From Cryptomeria japonica (lineage: Eukaryota; Streptophyta; Pinopsida; Cupressales; Cupressaceae), in assembly GCF_030272615.1 (NCBI RefSeq), contig NC_081405.1, positions 471,440,008 through 471,504,007 on the forward strand: a stretch of 64,000 nucleotides of DNA. The letters are read 5' to 3'. The notes under the pieces were generated by a model. It did not search any database, had not been told where the DNA came from, and saw only the letters and a program-made list of their open reading frames with translations. This document shows, piece after piece, positions 25,698 to 37,232 of the stretch. The stretch's first letter is position 1; each line of letters begins with the position of its first letter. A program made the translations under genes and the position numbers.

Positions 25698-27054
25698 TGT
25701 AGAGGTGTAATTTGGAACTAAGGTTTCACCTAATAGAATAAGACCAATGATGAACCAAATTAACCTTTACATTGAAATAGGGACGAACCTAATAGATCTA
25801 GCCTCAATCCAACTAAGGAAAGGGCTGAGATTTATGATTAAATTCATTGATTAGGGTTTGACTCCCTCTTTCTAAGTTGAATTGTGAAAATTCTAAAATT
25901 GGGGTAAATGGGTGAATATTAAAGATATTGGGCATAAAAAGTGAGCTACAGTCGTCATGTGGAGACACCAACCTGGATTTGATCAAAGGAATATGATTTG
26001 GATCAACTCCTCAAAATTTGGCCTAAATTATCAAGAACATGGCATTGGTCGCCATGGTCCTCCAAAAAATTTGTCATCCAAAGGGGAACCTGTTCGTCTC
26101 ATGTGAATTATGTCAAACCTAAAAAACACGCCTTCACACCTGTTCTTGCACACAAAGAAAAGGGGACATGTGTTGGGAATAGGGGTTTTCCTAAGTCAAA
26201 CCCCAGTTTGGAATCAACTTTAAATGAAATAATGCAAATACTGAAATAATTACTTAATGAAATATACCTCAGATCTGCAATTGTTGATGGTGATGCTTTT
26301 CTTTTTGAATGTAATCACATATGTTGTATGAAATGGCATGACAAACACAAAATCCTAATCACACACACATGCTTGCATAAGATCGATGTAATTTTGCTCC
26401 ACAATGATTAAGGGAATGAATATGGATCCTTGAAGATCTTTGAAAATGCTTGATGATGAATGCTTCACAAATACAAGAGTGATAGATTTCATAGATATAT
26501 TAGAATGCTTAGATCACTTAGATGAAAATGAGTTGAGAAGGATGCCTTATATAGGGATTTCATAAGTGAAATCACCTTTAGGATGACTTACATGATATAT
26601 TTTTGCATGGAGATAGATTTGAATAGAATAAGACCACCCAATTAAGCTCCCAAAATTCGAGGAAAAAAGTTTGAGACTAGTTAGTATACTACTTGGTCCA
26701 ACCAACTTTTTTCAATTTTCTAGGGATGTGAACTATCGTGATTCTAATGCTAAATCCAATATGGTAGCTCAAACCAAGATATGTAGATATATGAAATATG
26801 CTTTGAGAGTTGAAATTAGGTTAGGATTAAGGATCAAGTAGGATAAAATGATGAAGGACACAACTAGAATTAAGGGCCCAAATAAGAGTGAGATGATGTA
26901 ATAAAGTGGAATAAGACCCATAATATTAAATTAAATATTAATTAATTACAATATAAGTCCTATAATACATAGAGGAAAGGAAATAATAAAATAGCTACTA
27001 GGAGAGTGTAAAATTCGACACACTAATAAATGTGTACAATTTATGACAGTATGT
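25698..27054 (-). repeat. Element C 3' LTR
   Basis: Collinear with 31713-33070 on the minus strand. The TATA box (CCTATATAAGG on the minus strand) is at about 26545-26555. The outer end (plus-strand 25698, TGTAGAGG) abuts TSD taagt. The inner end has lost the canonical TG (reads CATACTG) and is followed by the PPT. Confidence 0.85.
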
Positions 27055-29232
27055 TTAGCCCTCACTTTAGTGGAGTATGAGCTTACGATCATATTCTCAA
27101 TAAAGTAGAAATATGAGAGAGAGAGTATCAATTAAGAAAACAATCTCAAGTAGATAAAACATCACTAATTTCAAGGAACCAAGCCCCTAATCTGGAGATC
27201 TTAACTCAGACAATCTAATGAAAGGACACACAACACAAGGGGTTAGCACTAAATGCAAGACCTCAAGTCAACTAGCCGAAGAGACCTAGATATCAAAATG
27301 TCTCAACAACTAATATCACTCTTGAAAATTCCATCTCAAGAACACACGTGATCACATACAAAGAGCACGAGCATGCATCATCCATGAACTACCAATAGCA
27401 AAGCTATGAGCTCATGAGGAGAAAGAGAGAAAGAATGCATACACATTCTAGATGTCTTTTTCTAGGGGATCCATGAGAAGAAAATGAGAGAGGACGTGGA
27501 TACGCATTCTAGATCTATATTATCCATGTTGGGAGGAGAGTAGGAATAGTCTAGCAGTGTTTTGCTAGTTCCACTCATCCTTGTGCATGTGTGCAAGTGA
27601 TATCTAGTTTCAAGTGTTAACCATTATAAGAGTTTTATTTCTTTGGTTTTGAGCATGCAACAACCTATGTAAGACATGAAATGAAAATACAAAGCTGCGT
27701 GTCTAGTATCAAGAACATCTCATTTAAGAGTTTGTTTTCTCCGGTTTCAAGAATGTGTAACCCCGTGTAAGACAAATATATGAATGTTTTCGAGGACATC
27801 CCATGTAAAAGTTTGTTTGCTTTGGTTTGGAAAATGTGCACCTCGTTTAAGACATATATCAGTGTTGCATCTGATTTCAAGCATGAAGCATCTCATGTAA
27901 GAGTTTGTTTTCTTTGTTTTCGAGAATGAACACCTCGTTTAAGACACTACAAAAATATAATACAATATAATACAAAGAGGGGGATATGTATGCCCCCCTT
28001 AAGATGTCAAAATAACCCTACGTTGATATCTTAAGGAAGATAGAAACAAGGATACCTACCTTCAACACCAAGGAGATATCCTTTTAGGAAACAATGCTCA
28101 TAAATCCAAGCCAAAGAGGCAATACTCTTACAAGAAAGGATAAGATAGTTGAAAAAGAGATCTCTTGCAACGAGTGTAAAGGGATCCTTGGAGGAGAAGA
28201 TATATTTTCTCAAAATAAACCTACCTCCAAGAGGAGTTTCTTGAACAAACATAACATCTTCTACCAAAAGAAGGGAAGGAGAACAAGAATGCTTACCTTC
28301 CCCTATTGCTAGGTTAAAGGGATTCTTGATGGAGGATGATAGACTTTTGACCCAATGTGAGGGGTTTTTTTTATAATAGATATACATTTCCAAGTGTAAA
28401 ATAGGTTGTAGGCAAGGATACACATCTCTCTAATAAGAGACAATCCTTGAGAAAACAACAACGTAACACAAGTAATGACTTCAAATCATAAGCAAACACC
28501 ACTCAACATTGGAAAAGTGGATCCTTATGAAAGATAAAAAAGATCAATGCCCCCAAGTGTAAGGACAATGAGAATAATTACACAACCTCTAAGGAGAGAT
28601 TAGACATAAGCAAATGCACAATGTACTCACATGAAGGAATATTCAATGCAAGAAAAGATATTAAGATATGTAAAATGCAACTCTAGAGAAGAGAAAATCT
28701 TCAAAGAAGGAAAGATTAAGATGAAGGATCACAAACTCACCTAAGGAGAGATTAATCATAATAAACAAACCATTCCACGCAAGAAAGGACATCAAAGTAT
28801 GAAAAATGTAACCCCTAAAGGGAATAGTGAAACCTTAGATAGAGAGAAGAAATAGGAAAATATTATTGCGACCCAAGTATAGAGACAAGAATGAATTATG
28901 TTGCTTCCCCAAGATGATTGTAATTGAAAAATTTCACCTCTTATGAAAAAGAGCCCCCAATTAAGTTAACTACCGATGTAATAGAGTGACTAGCAACATA
29001 ATAGGAGCTTGAATGTTATTTCAAATGATTATGAAAAATATGCCATCCATCATCACCTGTTACTTTTATGTTATTTTTATGGTCTTAGAGCTGCAACTTG
29101 GAAATCTGGACTTTGAAATAGTCTACAAGAGAACTTTAAAATTTGGATCTGATCTGGGAGGACTAGGGCACTGGGTGCTATGGTCCTGAGGAGGACAAGG
29201 GTGTTGGAAACTATGGTCCTAGGACATGGGCA
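27055..29232 (-). other. Element C 3' internal region, including an imperfect tandem repeat
   Basis: The region is homologous to element B 34020-34222 plus 48851-50583, which shows where D entered B. It contains an open frame at 28423-28031 (130 codons). A block of it, VMFVQETPLGGR to LAWIYEHC, is also open in B at 49303-49548, though differences there are not clearly synonymous. At about 27600-27960 lie four imperfect units of 85-90 bp, each with a CATCTCATGTAAGAGTTTG-like core; B has the same array at 49610-49990. The PPT is at 27067-27055. No known domain. Confidence 0.6.
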
Positions 29233-29658
29233 CTAGGTGCATTGATCCTTGGGTACCAGGCTGGAGTTTATGTCTTTGTTTATGGCAGAGAAGAGAAATA
29301 AGGTTGACATAAAGAGGGTTGGACAAACACTATCTTGTTGTGATATCATAGTGAAACTAGAAGATATGGACTTACTATATAATGGAGGAGGGGATATTGA
29401 CAAAGGTAGAGGTTGGAAACATATATTTTCATTAAAAAAGTGTGATGTATATTTCTTATGATCTTCAAAACATTGTTGCATACATCCTAAACCATGCCCA
29501 TTGTATTCATTTGTAAATTTTGAAATGTCTAGAGGAGAGGGTTCATTCGTAGTATCAAAATCTAAAGAGCCCCCATCATTATCAATACATGTGTTGGAAG
29601 GAGAGGTGGTGATTGAATTAGAATAAGCTTGGATAAAAGAAACAAAAGGCTCCTTCAA
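29233..29658 (-). pseudogene. Element C ORF with G-patch-like remnant
   Basis: An open frame of 141 codons follows the protease remnant. The segment EYNGHGLGCMQQCFED matches the aromatic-Gly-x-Gly-Leu-Gly pattern of the G-patch that lies after the protease in element D (1090-1110 in its polyprotein). The remainder is Ser/Pro-rich. G-patch motifs bind RNA or RNA-dependent proteins. The downstream RT expected in an autonomous element never follows; the frame ends and non-coding sequence begins. Confidence 0.45.
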
Positions 29659-29721
29659 GGCCTCATTCTTAGATTGAGGGATCTTATACCCATTAAAGGA
29701 GGGTGTAAAGTCTACTGTACC

Positions 29722-30400
29722 CTAATTCCTTGCTAAAGAAGTGTCATTGATATGAGATGGTGTTGTTGAAGGGATCATAGTAATAAAGGGGGGAATATAT
29801 CCCACTTCATCATGAGTGAAATTATAAGGATTAGGATCAACCTTTAATGTGTGAAGTTCATTGTTATATATGAATTTGATTATATGATCAAGGGTAGAAG
29901 CAATTGCTTTCATAGCATGAATCCACGATCTACCTAGAAGAAGGTTATAATTAAGATAGTTGGGCATGACATGAATTCGAGTAGGTAAAGTCACAAGACC
30001 TACTTTGATAGGTAATATGACTATACCAAGTGACTCTCTAGGAACATTATCAAAGCCACACACACAAAGAGGATTGGGTTGAATAGAAGAATAATCCCAA
30101 TCTATCTTATCTAATAAGTCAACGCAATAAATGTTAAGAGTCAAGCGATTATCAATTAAAGTACCTCTTATATTTTGTTCATAAATTGCAAGGTGTAATC
30201 GTAAGGGGGTCATATCAATTTTTAACTTCTATAGAACAAAATTTATCTTGTGAGAATGTAATATCTTTTATTTTAGAAGAAGGATGAGGAACCACCCTTT
30301 GGAAGGCTTCTTGGATCAACTAATGATGTGAAGGTGAAGTTTGAATCAAGTTGCAAAGGGAAATCTTAGCTAAGATATCATAGATTTTCTCTACCATATT
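29722..30400 (-). pseudogene. Element C retropepsin remnant
   Basis: The 163-codon frame at 30213-29722 aligns with element D's protease. RGTLIDNRLTLNIY stands where D has VLIDGGAGLNIC, followed by ILPIKVGLVTLP, YNLLLGRSWIHAMKAI and VDPNPY. The Asp of the catalytic D-G/T/S-G motif is present, but the following Gly-Gly is replaced by Asn-Arg, so it is unlikely to be active. The preceding 30400-30214 carries the ISLCNLIQ..P block found upstream of proteases in this lineage, broken by stops. Confidence 0.7.
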
Positions 30401-30403
30401 AGG

Positions 30404-31488
30404 TTACCTATCAACATGTTTCTTAGGATGAGGTGGGGAAGGAAGCAAAGTGAAAAGAACATTGGGATCTTTCTTGTTGGCACAAGCATTAAATGTGTGA
30501 TATATTACAGAACCATGTTTTTGTTCTAGATGCCTTTCCATATCACCTCTTTCACATATGTATTTTGCAACTTTAAGGGTATTGAGAGGTTTCTTGAGCT
30601 TAGGCCTCTCATAAATAGAAACATGAATGGTATTGACTTGATTAGGTTCTTTGTTCTCCAAGGATAGATCTTGAGAATGGAGAGTGTCAAGGAATTTGGT
30701 AATGATTTCATCCTTTTGCTCAAAGGTATCTTTATGGGTAAGACAAGCTTTAGGAGAAGGACAAACATAACTCATTAATGCTTCATCTCTAGTGGGAAAT
30801 TCATTGAAATGATAAGAGGGCATGGTATCACTAGGAAAGGTAGTGACGATATCATCCACTTGCACTAAATGATCCTCATGGGGGAGGTACATTTTAGGAG
30901 GCAGATGAACATCATTGTTTAAAGATTCATCCTTAGGAAGGATATCTTTGGAATAAGTGTGCATAACCTCTTGTTGCACCAATGTTCCCTCATTGGTAAG
31001 ACCAAATTTGGGAGAGGATAAATCAATATCCATCAATACCTTCTCTCTAGGAGAGGTACATGTATGGAAGGTAAGGTAACATTAAGGAAGGTTTTTATGA
31101 TATCATCATCTTTCTCTAAGATACTCTGATGGGAGAGACACATTTTAGGAGAAATATCAACATCATTCTTCAAAACGTCATCCTTAGAAGGGAGAGTTTT
31201 GGAAGAAGTTTTAATGGTCTCTTTTTGTACCAAAATGTCCTCATGGATAGGAGGATCTTTGAGAGATGAGTAAAGTGAAAAAAGGGAGGCTAATCCATTA
31301 TCACATCTATGAAATAAATGCATCATGGAACTAATTGAAAATAAAATTGCGACAATTTGTTTTTTTTCAAATGATAATATATGCAAAATGCATGATAAAA
31401 GGAGATAAAAATGTGTAATTTTAAAGATTTTTTCACTAATGTAAGTACATAAAAATTGATTGAATGCATATAAATTTGTAGATAACAT
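30404..31488 (-). pseudogene. Element C ORF built of about 40-47-residue repeats
   Basis: Two overlapping frames (31488-31033 and 31036-30404) are joined by one frameshift near 31034. Translation shows about five diverged units with pattern SPK..L.H.D.L.Q.D.I...F..TLPS.D..L.ND, for example SPKMCLSHQSILEKDDDI and PPKMYLPHEDHLVQVDDI. After the repeats comes a charged block ending near LEQKHGSVIYHTFNACANK. It occupies the gag position after the PBS but has no recognisable Retrotrans_gag domain. Element B retains a related unit at 33076. Function unknown; the repeats suggest a flexible, acidic binding region. Confidence 0.6.
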
Positions 31489-31693
31489 GTCATGATAATC
31501 ATATATGAAAATGTAATTAAAAAATTATGCAACCCACAAGTCAAATTTGATAAAAAAAAATTAGGTTTTTTTTAATGAAATTAACCTTTAAATTTATGTT
31601 ATTTGATTGCAAATAAGATTTATGAGTACAAATTTGAAAATTAAAGTGCATAAAAATCAGTTTTGAGACAAGGAATAAAAAATAAGCATGAAA

Positions 31694-31709
31694 GATGTCG
31701 AGTTCACCA
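31694..31709 (-). promoter_or_regulatory. Element C primer-binding site
   Basis: The minus strand reads TGGTGAACTCGACATC three bases after the end of the 5' LTR (31713). It matches the element B site in its first 13 bases, except for two C/T or A/G differences. Confidence 0.65.
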
Positions 31710-31712
31710 AAA

Positions 31713-33070
31713 TGTAGAGGGGTAAATTGGAACTAGGGTTTCACCTAATAGGACAAGACCACTAATGAACCAAATTAACCTTTACATTGAAAGAGGGGTG
31801 AATCTAATAGATATAACCTCAATCCAACAAAGGAAGGGCTAATAATTTTGATTAGATTTACAGGTTAAGGTTTGACTCCCTCTTTCTATGTTGAATTGTA
31901 AAAATGCTGAAATTTGGGTAATTGGGGAAAGTTTTGAAGAGATCGGGCATAAAAAGTGAGCTACAGTTGTCATACATAGACACTAATCTGGATCTGATCA
32001 AAAGGATATGATTTGTATCCACTCCTCAAAATTTAGCATAAATTGTCGTAACCATAGCACTAGTTGCCTTGGTCCTTCTAACTTTTCATCATCCAAAGGG
32101 GAACCTATTTCTCTATGAATTATGTCGATCCTGAAAAATATACCTTCACACGTGTTCTTGCACATAGAGAAAAGGGGAAATATGTTGGGAATAGGGGTTT
32201 TCCTAATTCAAACCCTGGTTTGGAATCAACCTTGAATGAAATGATGCAAATAATGAAATAATTACTTAAGGAAATATACCTCAAATCTGCAATTATTGAT
32301 GATGATGCTTTTCTCTTTGAATGTAATCACATAGGTTGTACAAAATGGCATGATAAACACAAAACCCTAATCACACACACATGCTTGCATAAGATTGATT
32401 TAATTTTTCTCCACAATGTTTGAGGGAATGAATAAGAAGCCTCGAAGATCTTTGAAAATACATCATGATGAATTCTTTGATGGATGCAAGAGTGATAGAT
32501 TGCTTGGAGATATTAAAATGCTTAGGTCACTTGGATCAAAACGAGTTTAGAAGAATGCTTTATATAGCGATTTCATAATTGAAATTACCTTTAGGCCAAA
32601 TTAGAATTGATATATTTTTTCACGGAGATAGATTTGAATAGAATAAGACTCCCTAATTAAGCTCTCGAAATTCAAGGAAAAGAGTTTGGGACCAAGTAGT
32701 ATACTACCTAGTCCGACCAACTTTTTTTCGATTTTCTAGGGATGTGAGTTATTCTGATTCTAATGCTAAATCCAGTACAATGGCTCAAACCAAGATATGT
32801 AGATATGCAAAATATGATTTGAGAGTTTAAATTAGGGTAGGATTAAGGATAAATAAGGATAAAATGATGAAGGGCACACCTAGAATTAAGGGCCCAAATA
32901 AGTGTGTGATGATGTATTAAAGTGGAATAAGACTCATAATATTGAATTAAATATTAATTAATTATAATAAAGGTCCTATAATACATAGAGAAAAGGTAAA
33001 TACTAAAATAGGTGCTAGGAGAGTGTGAAATTGGACACACTAATAAAAGTGTTCAATTTACGACGCTACA
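31713..33070 (-). repeat. Element C 5' LTR
   Basis: On the minus strand it begins TGTAGCGTCGTAAATTG at 33070 and ends CCCCTCTACA at 31713. A TATA box (CTATATAAAG on the minus strand) lies at 32558-32567. The outer edge abuts TSD taagt at 33071-33075, and the inner edge is followed by the PBS. Confidence 0.88.
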
Positions 33071-33075
33071 TAAGT

Positions 33076-34227
33076 AAAGATGAGGCCTTAAATGATAAGA
33101 ATATTCCTTCCCAACCTATCAAAGAGGATATACGTGATGATAGAAAGGAGAATCTCCCTACAAGTGAAATTCCTTCTTCATCTACTTCTCCCTTTGTTCC
33201 TTCTAGATACACTTACACTATAAATTTCAAAGAAATTCATTATAATAATCCTTCTTCTTCTTAATTAAAACAATCTTATAAGAGTGGCTATAACATAATA
33301 TCAAAACAAGGTTTTAGATGACAAGGACTTGGAAAAATTGAACAATGAATTAGAGTCCCTATAAACTGCCCTACACAAACTAGTACCGAAGGTCTAGGAC
33401 ATTATCACCATTCACCTATGGATGATCTACTTAAAATTCAAAACTTTAATTTGTATCTTGCAAGACATAGAACCTATCATCCATCTAAAGGTGCTTCTTC
33501 TTTTCACACTCATTTTTTATCATATCATCAAACTCATGACCATTGTGCTAATGGTTACAAAAAAGCATGCAAGAACTAGTTGATAATGAAACTATTAAAA
33601 TCATAGATGACAATCTATCTTCTTCTAACAACCCTTGTCCTACATCACAAGAGAGAAGACCTAATCCCATTCATGACCAAGAGAAATTAGATAATAGAAT
33701 ATTTTGGAGATTGAATTATGATAAGAATTTTGTTTTTCCCTTCATTAGACAATTAAAATTATAAGCATAAGGAATGTGATGCCAATTTTGATTTTCATTG
33801 TAGTTACTCTCATTCTCTTGGAAAATGTAAAGCATTTAAAATATTTGTTCACGACCAATATGGTAGAGCTCGCATAGCTCTTACAACTGATCTTGCACTC
33901 TTCCTTGGTGAAGGGGTGGCTCTTTAGCACTCCATTCACCCTCCATGTTGCTCCTCACCCTATGAAAAAAGTAGTTAACTTCATTGGAGGCTCTTTGTCA
34001 TAAGAGGTGATGCTATTTCAATTACAATCATCTTGGGGAAGCAACATGATTCATTCTTGCTTCTACGCTTGGGTGGCAATAATATTATCCTATTTCTTCT
34101 ATCTATCCAAGCTTTCACTATTCCCTTTAGGGGTTGCATTTTTCATACTTTTATGTCCTTTCTTACATGGAATGGTATGTCTCTTATGATTAATCTCTCC
34201 TTAGGAGAGTTTTTTATCCTTTATCTC
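33076..34227 (+). pseudogene. Element B internal region between C and D: ORF end, G-patch-like and zinc-knuckle-like remnants
   Basis: The frame cut by C resumes here and ends near 33264 after a Ser/Thr/Pro-rich stretch. At about 33330-33400 the sequence encodes QGLGK and GLGHYHHSP fragments, like the G-patch that follows protease in element D. At about 33775-33840 an HCSYSHSLGKC block resembles a short zinc knuckle. Numerous stops break all of these. From 34020 the sequence is homologous to element C's non-coding tail. D is inserted at 34227, with atctc duplicated. Confidence 0.5.
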
Positions 34228-34994
34228 TGTAGACACCCAAAATTGTCATGTCTAATTAAATAAATATATTATTTATTTAATTATCTAAGCCTAATTCTTC
34301 TATTAATTAAATAAATCCTTATTTATTTAATTAATTCATTTATCCTCTTCTAGCCTTATTTCTCATTTAAATAAATACATTTATTTATTTAAATTATCCT
34401 TTTCCTAAATTAAATAAATATCTTATTTATTTAATTATCCTACTTCTTCTATTAATTAAATAAATCTTTATTTATTTAATTAATTCATTATCCTTTTCTA
34501 CACATGACACATGACACTCATCTCTTAATTCCTACACTATCTACCTCTTTCATTATTTTATTATTTCTTCTACCTACCCTCTAATCATAGCCAACCTCCT
34601 TTTACACCTCTCAATCTTATCCCTCCATTTCATATTGTGTCTTCTATTTAAGGAGATGCCTTCTTCATTATCAAACCCTAATCGACAATTTGGAGGACAT
34701 GACTACACTACGATCCTACTTGCAACCACATTCTGTTCTTTGTTGAGCTCTTGTGCACATAAAATTTGAGAGCAAATATATCAAGAAAGATCAATGGAGA
34801 TAGGAAGAATGGAGATCAAAACCCTATTGGACATGTGATGGTATAATCTTTGTGATTTCATTTGATTTGCATTGTCTTAGGTAATCTTCATATGTTATGG
34901 TGGATCTTTGTTGATTGTTAGGCTAGGGTTTGGTGGTTGAATTCATTTAGCCTTTCAATATTGTTGTTATTGTTATCCATTTTCACCATAACCA
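34228..34994 (+). repeat. Element D 5' LTR
   Basis: It starts TGTAGACACCCAAAATT and ends CATAACCA. U3 contains five palindromic A+T modules at 34253-34283, 34302-34335, 34365-34394, 34407-34436 and 34451-34485. A TATA-like CTATTTAAGG is at about 34643-34652. The 5-bp TSD atctc precedes it. Confidence 0.95.
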
Positions 34995-34997
34995 TTT

Positions 34998-35015
34998 TGG
35001 CACACCTGGTGGGAC
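34998..35015 (+). promoter_or_regulatory. Element D primer-binding site
   Basis: TGGCACACCTGGTGGGAC begins three bases after the 5' LTR. This differs from the site shared by B and C, so D uses another primer tRNA or a diverged one. The tRNA species was not determined. Confidence 0.7.
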
Positions 35016-35105
35016 TCCTGTCCCTTTGCATTTAACCTCCTTGTTGCAGGTCTTGTGTTTTTGAAGTTGCAGATCGGACATTTTCGGTAGCATTTTTGGT
35101 ATTTT

Positions 35106-35362
35106 CGCGTCTGCACACTTTTGGATCGCGTTTTTGATTTTCTGGCGCGTCTGAGACAGCTGGATCCGCGTCTGTGTTTTGGTCATATTTCATTTTGTAG
35201 GTTCCAGGGAGGCGCGTCTGTGTTACTGAAACGTGTCTGTGTCGTTTTCACCCGCGTCTGCGTACAGAAAGCGTGTCTGTGGTTTTTAATCGCGTCTGTG
35301 TCTCACAGAACCGCGTTTCTATTTCGGAGTCACGTCTGCGTAGGCGGTAATCACGTCTGTGT
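35106..35362 (+). repeat. Leader repeat cluster 1: 11-bp core CGCGTCTGTGT
   Basis: Twelve copies start at 35106, 35127, 35146, 35167, 35213, 35232, 35253, 35272, 35291, 35312, 35331 and 35352. Spacing is mostly an alternation of 21 and 19 bp, with one 46-bp gap. The first bases vary (CGCG, CGTG, CACG), while TCTG is nearly constant and the spacers are unrelated. GC content and CpG density are far above the surroundings. Confidence 0.9.
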
Positions 35363-36588
35363 ATTGCCTGTTTCAAAATTTTGGAAATTTTATTGATTCG
35401 GTTTTCGGATTTTGCATTTAGGGTTTCAGATCTGGTTTATTTTTGGACTAACATTTTCAGATCTAGCTAACACAATTGGTGCAACTTGCCTTGGAAGCTA
35501 AATCATTTGGTTGAAGGCCCCTATTTTCACAAAGTCTTTTGGGTTTTAAAATTTACCTAACTTGTGTGTTTGCAGGAAGGGGTGATTATTTCAAACAACC
35601 CAAACTACTAACAACTCTTTGTTGCAGGTCCTTGGTAAGAGTTTTTGATTTTTATTGTGTGCCTTGTTTTCATAGACTAGCAAACACTTCCATTGGTGCA
35701 CTAAAAATGAATCATTGTCTTTTGTGTCTTGAGCAATAGGCTCTTTTTGTTTAATCTTTAGAGGGCCTGTCTTCCCGTGTGGTCATTAGGACTACTAGTG
35801 AGAAGAGAACGACCCAAGTGGTAGCGAGGAAAACCCACCTCTTCCGAAGCACTATAATCAAATGTATTCATGGTGAAAACTATGAATAACGTGTGTTGAT
35901 TAGTTCATACCGACACTATGTCTCCCCATAAACCCGTTTGATCAAATTTATTTGATCATTTGTAGGGCGTAACCCCTACCGGCTGGGAGCCTTCTGTATT
36001 TATAGAGCTGAAAGTGTCGCATGTATGGTCACATGAGCGGATGCCCTTACTAGCACCTTTTTGTTTTAGAAGCCCAAATCCTTCTAGTTGTTGGGGCAGG
36101 AGGTCGGACCTCTGGTAGTGGCCCACACACATACGGTTCTTAGTAGAGATACAAAGTTTGCCATGGGGAGTTTTCATGGGGACCGATGCTTGGTTGACCC
36201 GAGAAGTGAGTGCCGAGGGTCGAGCCAGTGAGGTCAAGCATCTAAGTATCCGCTTTGAATAGCGTAGCCTCGGGGGTAAAACCTCATGTGGGATCAACAA
36301 CTATTGTCTTGGCCAGCCATAAGAATTGTGCTTGACTTATTTTAAACATTCAAACATTCAAGACCAAACAACAAAACATTGTGTCTTTTGTGTCTTCAAG
36401 TGTATGCAAAACATTTTTACATCAAACAACACATTTTTCTTGGAGTCATTTTGGAGTCTAAACACTTGCAAACATTGAGTCCTCATCAACATTGTGTCCT
36501 CTTGTCACGAAAAACAGTCAAACAGTCAGATTTGGTCACAACAAAACGACTTCACAGATTGGAAAAAATTGCACAAATTTTACAGAAA
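35363..36588 (+). other. Element D leader between repeat clusters
   Basis: No supported coding frame. It holds several TTGCAGG strings that look like splice acceptors (near 35570 and 35625) and a GC-richer block at 35760-36300. Open frames here are short and match nothing known. It belongs to the untranslated leader between PBS and gag. Confidence 0.5.
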
Positions 36589-36740
36589 TGCGTCTGTGTC
36601 TGTTTTAACCGCGTCTGAGTCATATAAACGCATTTGTGAAGGGCAGAATAGCATCTGTGTTTATAACAGCGTCTGTGTTGAATAGAAACACGTCTGTGTA
36701 GGATAACTGCGTTTGTGCAGTATACAGGCGCATCTGTGTT
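36589..36740 (+). repeat. Leader repeat cluster 2: same 11-bp core
   Basis: Eight copies start at 36589, 36610, 36629, 36650, 36668, 36689, 36708 and 36729, giving spacings of 21, 19, 21, 18, 21, 19 and 21 bp. Several cores show CG to CA or TG change (GCATCTG, GCGTTTG), the pattern expected from cytosine deamination. Confidence 0.88.
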
Positions 36741-37232
36741 CAAAATTGCAAGAAAATTTCACAGTCCAGCAAACAAAAGAAATCAGTTTCGGAATACTTG
36801 AGCTTCCTAGGTTGTTTCTTCAAGGTTCATCTGGCATTCAACCTGTCTTTGGGTCTCACATAGTCCATCATTGCTTCACATCTCATTTTACATTCATACT
36901 TGTCTAAACTTGGGTCAAAAGGTCACTTGCTTGTCCTCATCATACTTTGTCAACACACTACATACAACAACACTTTGCTAAGTGGTCCCTCATCAAGGTT
37001 TCTTACCTTTGGGTCTCATTTGGTCTTACTTAGGGTCAAGGTCAGCTTACCTCATCAAGAGAAACTATCCTCTCTTTGGAAGTCACACCTACTCTACCAC
37101 ATACATACTTGGTCTTACACTTTGGACATTTGCAAGTACACCTCAGATTCATTTACATTCCATCCAACTCTTGGTCTTCCATACTTTTTCCATTTTCATC
37201 TAGTCTTACACATCTTGGTCAATACCTAGTTC

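Larger units (their letters stand above)
25698..33070 (-). mobile_element. Element C: non-autonomous gypsy element inserted in B
   Basis: Minus-strand element with LTRs at 31713-33070 (5') and 25698-27054 (3'), both close to 1357 bp. TSD taagt is at 25693-25697 and 33071-33075. PBS (31709-31694) and PPT (AGTGAGGGCTAAA, 27067-27055) are in the right places. The internal 4.7 kb carries an ORF with tandem repeats, a protease remnant and a G-patch remnant, then a non-coding tail. RT, RNase H and integrase are missing. In the first 110 bases the LTRs differ at about 13 positions, so C is old but younger than B, as the nesting requires. The 3' tail is homologous to that of B. Confidence 0.9.

Noticed and set aside
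35106-35362. CRISPR-like pattern of short direct repeats with unrelated spacers
   Set aside because: The repeats are 11 bp and degenerate, spacers are 8-10 bp, there are no cas genes, and the setting is a plant retrotransposon leader.
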